The notes below the pieces were generated by a model. That model was not told the DNA's origin and did no database searches. It worked only from the letters and a program-made list of their open reading frames with translations. Of a stretch of DNA of 25,225 nt, positions 19,732 through 25,225 are shown piece by piece (positions within the stretch are counted from its first letter, which is position 1; the number at the start of each line of letters is the position of its first letter). Source of the DNA: DSUN01 sp035527715 (lineage in GTDB: Bacteria > Planctomycetota > PUPC01 > DSUN01); assembly GCA_035527715.1 (NCBI GenBank), contig DATKZY010000251.1, positions 1 through 25,225 of the forward strand, in the 5' to 3' direction. A program made the translations under genes and the position numbers.

Positions 19732-21540
19732 ATGATCACGCTGACGATGGATGGCCGCGAGACCCAGGTTCAGGAGGGGCAGACCCTCCTCGAGGCCGCC
19801 AAGACGCTGGGCATCGAGATCCCCACGCTCTGCCACCACAAGGCCGTGCCGCCGGCGGGCGCGTGCCGCGTGTGTGTGGTCGAGGTGACGGGTGGCGGCC
19901 GGCCCGGCCTGGTGCCCGCGTGCGCCTATCCTGCCCAGAACGGCCTCGTGATTCAGACGGCTTCCGACACGGTCCGCCAGTCGCGCCGCATGACCCTCAG
20001 CCTGCTCCTCACCCGCGCCCCCGAGGCGGAGATCATCCAGAAGCTCGCGAAGGAATACGACGCGCAGCCCCTCCCCGGCGAGCACAAAACGGAGCGCGGC
20101 GAGCATTCCGTGGTGAACGAGAAGTGCGTCATGTGCGGCCTGTGCGTGCGCGTGTGCAAGGAGGTCATCGGCCCCGCCGCCACCTGCTTCGCCGGCCGCG
20201 GCCCGCATCGCGAGGTGGCGACGCCCTACAAGATGCTCTCCGAGGTGTGCATTGGCTGCGGCGCCTGCGCCTTCGTGTGTCCCACGGGGGCCATTGACCC
20301 GGCCGAGTTCTGCGCCCATCCCCTCGAACAGATCCCCAACGAATTCAACTGCGGCTACGACTTCCGTACGCCCGTGCACATCCCCTTCCCGCAGGCCGTG
20401 CCCAACAAGCCGCTCATTGACCGCGACAACTGCATCCACTTCAAGACCGGCGGCTGCGGCGCCTGCAAAACCGTCTGCCCCGCCGGCGCCATTGACTACG
20501 ACGCGGCCGACGAGTTCGTCGAGGAGAAGGTCGGGGCGATCATCGTCGCCACCGGCTACGAGATCCTGGACCCCAGCGTCTACGAGGAATACGGCTACGG
20601 CCGCTACCCCGACGTCGTGACGAGCCTGGAGTTCGAGCGCATGGTCAGCGCCAGCGGCCCGACCGAGGGCGCGCTGCGCCGCCCCTCCACCGGCCTGCCG
20701 CCCAAGACCGTCGTCTTCCTCCAGTGCATCGGCTCGCGCGAGGAGCAGGGCACGGGCAAGGAATACTGCTCGAAGGTCTGCTGCATGTACACCGCCAAAC
20801 ACGCCATCCTCTACAAGCACAAGGTCCACGACGGCCAGGCGTTTATCTTCTACATGGACATCCGTTCCGCCGGCAAGAACTACGAGGAATTCGTCCGCCG
20901 CGTGATCAAGGAAGACAACGCGACGTATCTGCGCGGGCGCGTCTCGAAGGTCTACCCCCGCAACGGGAAGCTCATCGTGCGCGGCGCCGACACGCTCAGC
21001 GGCGGGCAGGTCGAGATCGCGGCGGAAATGGTGGTCCTTGCCGCGGCCCTCCAGCCCTCCTCGGGCGTCCGCGAGCTGGCGCAGACCCTCCGCATCGGCT
21101 ACGACCAGAACGGCTTCCTCTCCGAGGCGCACCCGAAGCTGCGCCCGGTGGAGACGAACACGGCCGGCGTGTTCCTGGCCGGCTGCGCGCACAGCCCAAA
21201 GGACATCCCAGAGACGGTCGCCCAGGCGAGCGCGGCGGCGTCGAAGGCCCTCGGCCTCATCGCCCACAACCGCCTCACCCGCGAGCCCACCATCGGCATT
21301 GTGAACGAGTTGACGTGCAACGGCTGCTTCGAGTGCCAGCCCGTGTGCGCCTACGGCGCCATCGAGTCCAGGGAGATCCGCGACCGCAAGGGCAATCTCC
21401 TCCAGATCGTGGCCGCCATCAACAACGGCCTCTGCCAGGGCTGCGGCGCGTGCTCGGCCACCTGCCGCTCCAAGAGCATTGAGGTCCAGGGCTTCCGCGA
21501 CGATCAGCTCTTCGCCGAGATCAACTCCATCAGCAGGTGA
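19732..21540 (+). CDS. NuoG-type N-terminal Fe-S domain fused to HdrA C-terminal half
   Basis: A 602-residue fusion. Residues 1-80 are a NuoG/HoxU-like [2Fe-2S] domain (C34-X10-C45-X2-C48-X15-C64). The usual His-Cys [4Fe-4S] ligands after it are not seen. Residues about 130-190 bear two [4Fe-4S] motifs starting at C132 (CVMCGLCVRVC) and C173 (CIGCGACAFVCP). From about residue 200 it is the rest of HdrA, resuming exactly where the gene at 16436 stops: VHIPFPQAVPNKPLIDRDNC, CGACKTVCP, IIVATGYEILDP, EYGYGRYPDVVTSLEFER, ASGPTEG, YCSKVCCMYTAKHA, FYMDIRSAGKNYEEF, FLAGCAHSPKDIPETVAQAS, then CNGCFECQPVC and CQGCGACSATC. The FAD fold needs both genes. ATG 19732 has GAGGA about seven bases upstream. 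It should pass electrons from NuoF to HdrBC and MvhD. Confidence 0.88.
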   Translation: MITLTMDGRETQVQEGQTLLEAAKTLGIEIPTLCHHKAVPPAGACRVCVVEVTGGGRPGLVPACAYPAQNGLVIQTASDTVRQSRRMTLSLLLTRAPEAEIIQKLAKEYDAQPLPGEHKTERGEHSVVNEKCVMCGLCVRVCKEVIGPAATCFAGRGPHREVATPYKMLSEVCIGCGACAFVCPTGAIDPAEFCAHPLEQIPNEFNCGYDFRTPVHIPFPQAVPNKPLIDRDNCIHFKTGGCGACKTVCPAGAIDYDAADEFVEEKVGAIIVATGYEILDPSVYEEYGYGRYPDVVTSLEFERMVSASGPTEGALRRPSTGLPPKTVVFLQCIGSREEQGTGKEYCSKVCCMYTAKHAILYKHKVHDGQAFIFYMDIRSAGKNYEEFVRRVIKEDNATYLRGRVSKVYPRNGKLIVRGADTLSGGQVEIAAEMVVLAAALQPSSGVRELAQTLRIGYDQNGFLSEAHPKLRPVETNTAGVFLAGCAHSPKDIPETVAQASAAASKALGLIAHNRLTREPTIGIVNELTCNGCFECQPVCAYGAIESREIRDRKGNLLQIVAAINNGLCQGCGACSATCRSKSIEVQGFRDDQLFAEINSISR

Positions 21541-21546
21541 TTCGCC

Positions 21547-22068
21547 ATGTCCCAAACGACCCACGCCCCCGAAACGTCCCACGCGGCCCACACGTCCCAG
21601 GGGCCTAACGCCCCGCAGGACTGGCAGCCGAACATCGTGGCCTTCCTCTGCAATTGGTGTTCTTACGCGGGCGCCGACCTGGCGGGGATGAGCCGCTTCG
21701 AGTACCCCGCCAACATTCGCATCATCCGCGTGCCCTGCTCGGGGCGCGTGGACCCGATGTTCGTGCTCAAGAGCTTCGAGCGGGGGGCCGACATGATCCT
21801 CGTGTCGGGCTGCCACCCAGGCGACTGCCATTACACGAGCGGCAACTACCACGCACGCCGCAAGCTCACGGCCTTCCGCGAGCTGCTCGCGTTCCTGGGC
21901 GTTGACCCGCGGCGCTTCAAGATGTCCTGGGTCTCCGCCGCCGAAGGCGGCAAGTGGTCCACCGTCGTCCGAGAGATCACCGAGGAGGCCCGGCAGCTCG
22001 GCCCGTTCAAGGAGTTCCCCAGTTGGGAGAACGGCCATGGTGGAGCAAGCGAGCGACAAGGTGCGTGA
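21547..22068 (+). CDS. mvhD: MvhD/FlxD-type [2Fe-2S] electron-transfer subunit
   Basis: A 173-residue protein matching MvhD: FLCNWCSYAGADLAG, YPANIRIIRVPCSGRVDP, SGCHPGDCHYTSGNY and WVSAAEGGKW. The cysteines in these motifs bind the [2Fe-2S] cluster. MvhD joins a hydrogenase, formate dehydrogenase or Flx module to HdrA, so its position after the HdrA C-half is as expected. About 28 residues before the domain are low-complexity and rich in His, Thr and Ala, which is longer than usual. ATG 21547 follows AGGTGA by six bases, and that motif includes the stop of the previous gene. Its 3' end overlaps the small membrane gene at 22037. Confidence 0.92.
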   Translation: MSQTTHAPETSHAAHTSQGPNAPQDWQPNIVAFLCNWCSYAGADLAGMSRFEYPANIRIIRVPCSGRVDPMFVLKSFERGADMILVSGCHPGDCHYTSGNYHARRKLTAFRELLAFLGVDPRRFKMSWVSAAEGGKWSTVVREITEEARQLGPFKEFPSWENGHGGASERQGA

Positions 22069-22159
22069 CGTCCCCGTGTGGGTCCTCCTCGCGGTCCCGC
22101 TGGGATTGATGGCCGCCCTCGTCATCTTCTTCGACCTGTGGTGGCCCCTGCTGTGGTAA
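22037..22159 (+). CDS. 40-residue single-helix membrane peptide overlapping mvhD
   Basis: A short gene in another frame, overlapping the last 32 bases of mvhD. ATG 22037 has GGGAGA (22025-22030) six bases upstream, a good ribosome binding site. The peptide has a charged N-terminus (MVEQASDKVRD), one hydrophobic helix (VPVWVLLAVPLGLMAALVIFF) and a Trp-rich end (DLWWPLLW) typical of a membrane interface. I know no family for it. All other Hdr/Flx proteins in the operon are soluble, so it may anchor the complex to the membrane or to the giant cytochrome (inference). Ribosome binding site, codon phase and the normal gap to the next gene make a real product likely. Confidence 0.65.
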   Translation: MVEQASDKVRDVPVWVLLAVPLGLMAALVIFFDLWWPLLW

Positions 22160-22176
22160 GACAAGGGATTCAACCG

Positions 22177-23052
22177 ATGGATTCGACGATCAATGGAGCG
22201 CTGCAACAGGCGGCCGCCCAGCTCCTCACCGAAGGGAAGGTCGGCCTGGTGATCGGCTACGGCCGCGCCAATGGCGGCCCCTCGGCCGCCCCGGCATTCG
22301 TCCGCCGGGCCGAGGACGCCGAGCGCCTGCTCTTCGACGCCACGTGCTTCGCCAACCTGGCCGTCTACCTCGCGAAGAAAGATGTCCGCGACCTGCTGCG
22401 CGGCGCCGCGTCGCAGGCCGTCGGCGTTGTTGTCAAGGGCTGCGACCTGCGGGCCGTGAACGTGCTGCTCCGCGAGCACGTCGTCGAGCGCAGCGGCGTG
22501 GTCCTCATTGGCGTCCGCTGCCCAGGCGTTGGCGAGCCCCTCCTCTCCAAGTGCACGGCGTGCGACGTCCACGAGCCGCAGGGCTGCGACGTGGTCGTCG
22601 GCGAGGCAGTGCCTCAGGCCCAGGCGGAGAAGGCGGACCGCTATCCCCTCGTGGCCCCCATCGAGGAGATGCCGCTCGACAAGCGCTGGGCCTACTGGGA
22701 AGAGCAACTCGGGAGCTGCATCCGCTGTTATGCCTGTCGGCAAGCCTGCCCGCTCTGTTATTGTCGGAGATGCATCGTCGAAAAATCCTCGCCGCAGTGG
22801 GTCGAGACGAGCGCCCACCTTCGTGGCAACCTCGCCTGGAACGCTGCCCGCGCCCTGCACCTCACGGGGCGTTGCGTGGGCTGCGGCGAGTGCGAGCGGG
22901 TGTGCCCGATGCACCTTCCCCTGAGCGCCCTGAACCAGAAGATGGCGAAGCTCGTCGAGGAGCGCTACGGCTTCCGCTCGGGCCTCTCCGCCGAGGAGAC
23001 GGCCCCGTTCTCCGCGTTCGCCGCCGAAGATACCGAGGAGGGCATCCTCTGA
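22177..23052 (+). CDS. FrhB-like Fe-S protein (Flx-type, coenzyme F420 hydrogenase beta family)
   Basis: A 291-residue cytoplasmic protein. The first half resembles the FrhB/FdhB N-terminal domain: VGLVIGYGRANGG, GVVVKGCDLRAVNVLLRE and VLIGVRCPGVGEPLLSKC. The second half has cysteine clusters CIRCYACRQACPLCYCRRC (from C181) and CVGCGECERVCP for two [4Fe-4S] centres, with two extra cysteines in the first. Proteins of this kind accompany HdrABC in FlxABCD-type operons and carry electrons between the FAD/NAD(P) subunit and MvhD/HdrA. ATG 22177 is chosen because AAGGGA is eight bases upstream; the frame is open further back but only through the small membrane gene. Its stop overlaps the next ATG (TGATG). 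Confidence 0.82.
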   Translation: MDSTINGALQQAAAQLLTEGKVGLVIGYGRANGGPSAAPAFVRRAEDAERLLFDATCFANLAVYLAKKDVRDLLRGAASQAVGVVVKGCDLRAVNVLLREHVVERSGVVLIGVRCPGVGEPLLSKCTACDVHEPQGCDVVVGEAVPQAQAEKADRYPLVAPIEEMPLDKRWAYWEEQLGSCIRCYACRQACPLCYCRRCIVEKSSPQWVETSAHLRGNLAWNAARALHLTGRCVGCGECERVCPMHLPLSALNQKMAKLVEERYGFRSGLSAEETAPFSAFAAEDTEEGIL

Positions 23053-24101
23053 TGGCCACAACCGCCACCGCCGCCTCGCTGTTCCAGGCCTCGGCCGGCT
23101 GGCTGGCTGCCGCCGCCGAGAAGCTCCGGGCCGCCGGCATCGAGGTCCTCGCCCCCATCGAGCGCGAGCAGGGCCGCGTGGACCTGGCCCCCCTCGAAGG
23201 CCGCAACGGCCTCGCCGCGAACTACCTCAACACCGTCCTGCCCCTCAAACGCCTCTCCTTCCCCGAAACCGAGGTCATCCTCAACTACGACAAGCGGGAG
23301 AACAAGGACGTGGCCCTCGATGTCCCCTCCGCCCCCGCGGGCGAGCGGGTCGTGCTGGGCTGCCGGCCCTGCGACGCATCGGCCCTCGCGGCCCTCGACC
23401 AGGTGTTCGAGTGGGACTACGACGACGTGCGCTACCGCCAGCACCGCGAGCGGACGACCGTCGTGGCCTTCGCCTGCACGGAGCCCGACGGGCATTGCTT
23501 CTGCACCTCGGTCGGCGGCTCGCCCCAAGGCGAGGCCGGCAGCGACGTGCTCGCCTACCCCACCAAGGACGGCGGGGCGCTGCTCAAGCCGCTCACCGAG
23601 AAGGGCGCCCAGCTCATGGAGCGGCTCGAAGGCGTCGTGCAGCCCGCGCCCGAGGGCGCCAAGCTGCCCGCCCCGCCCCTGGTGAAGCCGAAGTTCGACC
23701 CCGACAAGGTCAAGCCCTGGCTCGACGAGCATTTCGAGGATGCCTTCTGGACCGAGGCCACCCTCGCCTGCGTCGGCTGCGGCGCGTGCAGCTACCTGTG
23801 CCCCACGTGCCACTGCTTCGACATCGTGGACGAGGCGGTGTGGAACCGCGGCGAGCGGCGGCGGAACTGGGATTGCTGCTCCTTCTCGCTCTTCACGCTC
23901 CACGCCTCGGGCCACAATCCCCGGGCGAGTCAGGCCGCGCGCTATCGCCAGCGCGTGATGCACAAGTTCAAGTACTTCCCCGAGCGCTTCGGCCGCCTCG
24001 CCTGCGTCGGCTGCGGCCGCTGCGTCCGCACCTGCGGCGTAGGCCAGAGCCTCGTCGCCGTGCTCGCCGACATCGAAGCCAGGAATGGAACTGGAGGCTG
24101 A
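23052..24101 (+). CDS. AsrA/FlxB-like 4Fe-4S dicluster electron-transfer subunit
   Basis: A 349-residue protein of the anaerobic sulfite reductase A / sulfhydrogenase beta family. Markers are LGCRPCDASALAALDQVF, YRQHRERTTVVAFAC, DGHCFCTSVGGSPQG, CVGCGACSYLCPTCHCFDIVDE (from C240), RNWDCCSFSLFTLHASGHNPR and CVGCGRCVRTC. It should bind two [4Fe-4S] clusters and pass electrons from the FAD/NAD(P) subunit that follows. The start is ATG 23052, overlapping the previous stop by one base. The neighbours make it part of the Flx-like module rather than a sulfite reductase; no AsrC/siroheme subunit is present. Confidence 0.88.
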   Translation: MATTATAASLFQASAGWLAAAAEKLRAAGIEVLAPIEREQGRVDLAPLEGRNGLAANYLNTVLPLKRLSFPETEVILNYDKRENKDVALDVPSAPAGERVVLGCRPCDASALAALDQVFEWDYDDVRYRQHRERTTVVAFACTEPDGHCFCTSVGGSPQGEAGSDVLAYPTKDGGALLKPLTEKGAQLMERLEGVVQPAPEGAKLPAPPLVKPKFDPDKVKPWLDEHFEDAFWTEATLACVGCGACSYLCPTCHCFDIVDEAVWNRGERRRNWDCCSFSLFTLHASGHNPRASQAARYRQRVMHKFKYFPERFGRLACVGCGRCVRTCGVGQSLVAVLADIEARNGTGG

Positions 24102-24105
24102 ACCC

Positions 24106-24978
24106 GTGGCTATGCCCGCCACCGCCCTCGAGCCCCAACAGCTCATCCCCGTCACCTATCGTCCCATGCTGATGCGCATCGCCGCCATCACGCAGGAGAC
24201 GAGCGACGTGAAGACCTTTCGCCTGCACTTCTGCGACGAGGCGGAAGGCGAGCGCTTCACCTTCCGCGCCGGCCAGTTCGGCCTCTACTCTGTCTTCGGC
24301 GCCGGCGAGGCCACCTTCTGCGTCGCCTCGGCCCCCACCCGCAAGGGCTACATCGAGTGCAGCGTCAAGCGGGCCGGCAAGGTCACCAGCGACCTCCACG
24401 ACTCCGACGAGGGCGACATCGTCGGCTTCCGCGGCCCCTACGGCAACTGGTTCCCGATTGACGACATGCGCGGCAAGAACCTGCTCTTCATCGGCGGCGG
24501 CATCGGCCTCGCCCCGCTCCGCAGCCTCATCTGGAACTGCCTCGACCTCCGCGACCAGTTCGGCGACATCGCCATCCTCTACGGCGCACGCACCGTTGCC
24601 GACCTCGTCTACAAGAACGAGCTGAACGAGTGGCGCGAGCGGCCCGATGTCCAGACCGTCTACACCGTGGACCCCGGCGGCGAGACGCCCGAGTGGGACG
24701 GCAAGGTCGGCTTCGTGCCGACCGTGCTGACGGAGATGAAGCCCTCGCCCGAGGGCACGCTCGTCGTCACCTGTGGCCCGCCCATCATGATCAAGTTCGT
24801 CCTCGTCAGCCTCACCCAGCTCGGCTTCCCGATGGACTCTGTCATCACGACCCTCGAGAACCGGATGAAGTGCGGGATCGGCAAGTGCGGCCGATGCAAC
24901 GTCGGCGGCAAATACGTCTGCAAGGACGGCCCCGTTTTCCGCTGCGATGAGCTCGCCCGACTCCCGCAGGAGTTCTGA
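24106..24978 (+). CDS. flxA: FAD/NAD(P)-binding oxidoreductase, AsrB/FlxA type
   Basis: A 290-residue ferredoxin-reductase-like protein. The FAD domain has FRAGQFGLYSVFGAGE and FCVASAPT; the NAD(P) domain has RGPYGNWFP, IGGGIGLAPLRSLI, LYGARTVADLVYKNEL and CGPPIMIKFV. A C-terminal [2Fe-2S] site is C256-X4-C261-X2-C264-X7-C272 (CGIGKCGRCNVGGKYVC). It oxidises or reduces NAD(P)H and exchanges electrons with the AsrA/FlxB-like subunit. GTG 24106 is preferred because GGAGG (24093-24097) lies eight bases upstream; ATG 24085, inside the previous gene, has AGGA touching it. It is the last gene of the operon. With NuoF this gives the operon two separate NAD(P)H sites. Confidence 0.9.
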   Translation: MAMPATALEPQQLIPVTYRPMLMRIAAITQETSDVKTFRLHFCDEAEGERFTFRAGQFGLYSVFGAGEATFCVASAPTRKGYIECSVKRAGKVTSDLHDSDEGDIVGFRGPYGNWFPIDDMRGKNLLFIGGGIGLAPLRSLIWNCLDLRDQFGDIAILYGARTVADLVYKNELNEWRERPDVQTVYTVDPGGETPEWDGKVGFVPTVLTEMKPSPEGTLVVTCGPPIMIKFVLVSLTQLGFPMDSVITTLENRMKCGIGKCGRCNVGGKYVCKDGPVFRCDELARLPQEF

Positions 24979-25225
24979 CCCCGCGGGCAGGCCGACGCCG
25001 ACCCCAACGCCCGTAGGGTCCGAATATTGGTACGCGGTCTGCAAGATTGCGGGCCCGCTGGCGTACTGTCCGAAAATCCGTCCGACGAGATCGAGAGGCT
25101 GGTTGCCTTGCCGGCGGGTTGCTGTTCTTCTTTGCGGGCGGGGAGAGAAGCGATCCGTGGATGGTGCGGGCCGAGCGGAGGCGCACCGACCCTGCATGGT
25201 TCCCGCGTCAAAGGGCCGAGCCCGC
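24979..25225. other. Intergenic sequence after the operon, to the window end
   Basis: About 250 bases without a supportable gene. No terminator with a T-tract is visible. It contains a weaker sigma54-like sequence at 25028-25043. Open frames from GTG 25157 and ATG 25161 run off the window end, but the 20 or so residues seen are not recognisable. Confidence 0.5.
25028..25043 (+). promoter_or_regulatory. Possible sigma54 promoter for a gene beyond the window
   Basis: TGGTACGCGGTCTGCA keeps GG (25029-25030) and GC (25041-25042) at the correct spacing, with two mismatches to TGGCACG-N4-TTGCW. It is weaker than the other three sites. Transcription would start near 25054 and run off the window. 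Confidence 0.35.

Noticed and set aside
17839..23061. Open frame of 1740 codons on the minus strand
   Set aside because: It runs antisense through six recognisable Fe-S protein genes. Its translation is repetitive Ala/Gly/Val/His/Asp-rich and reflects high third-position GC of the real genes.
25157..25225. Start of a possible next gene at GTG 25157 or ATG 25161
   Set aside because: Only about 20 codons are visible, in two competing frames, with no recognisable protein sequence.

Overview
The window is GC-rich, tightly packed DNA from what looks like an anaerobic bacterium with heavy investment in c-type cytochromes and iron-sulfur flavoproteins. It has a system II (CcsA/ResB) cytochrome c assembly pair, a radical-SAM enzyme of the siroheme-dependent (AhbC/AhbD) heme route, 12-heme cytochromes and Hdr-type electron-transfer proteins. 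An uncultured Planctomycetota, other PVC-group or Desulfobacterota-like lineage would fit, but no rRNA or marker gene fixes the phylum.

Layout. (1) Positions 2-3436, plus strand: the 3' end of hemA, then a membrane histidine kinase with a cytoplasmic Cys/Trp-rich domain, then an NtrC-type sigma54 activator. A roughly 290-bp inverted-repeat element separates kinase and regulator. (2) 3579-4488: a stand-alone DUF6602-like nuclease-fold gene behind a textbook sigma70 promoter. (3) 4789-8902, minus strand: a four-gene operon of tetraheme cytochrome, 12-heme NapC-type cytochrome, resB and ccsA. (4) 9223-10464, plus strand: the AhbC/AhbD-like radical-SAM enzyme, divergent from region 3. (5) 10714-24978, plus strand: a ten-gene operon. 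It starts with a 1361-residue protein fusing about 30 membrane helices to a 12-heme domain. Then come HdrC, HdrB, an HdrA(N-half)-NuoE fusion, a NuoF/HydB protein, a NuoG(N-part)-HdrA(C-half) fusion, MvhD, a 40-residue membrane peptide that overlaps MvhD, an FrhB-like Fe-S protein, an AsrA/FlxB-like Fe-S protein and an AsrB/FlxA-like FAD/NAD(P) protein.

Two things stand out. First, HdrA is split in two exactly after its first [4Fe-4S] motif, and a complete NuoE-NuoF-NuoG diaphorase lies between the halves, with the outer two fused to them. The FAD site of HdrA would have to be rebuilt from two polypeptides. Second, all three cytochrome/heme/Hdr transcription units are preceded by near-consensus -24/-12 (sigma54) promoters, and a shared motif of about 20 bp lies 70-130 bp upstream of them. 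The NtrC-type activator and Cys-rich kinase at the left end are obvious candidate regulators.

Inferred working model: under a redox or metal signal read by the kinase, sigma54 transcription turns on heme synthesis, cytochrome c assembly, two alternative quinol-to-multiheme conduits, and a soluble NAD(P)H/ferredoxin/disulfide-type (possibly bifurcating) Hdr-Nuo-Flx complex. The 40-residue peptide may tether that complex to the membrane. Several families of dispersed palindromic repeats sit at gene ends and supply the last codons of some proteins.
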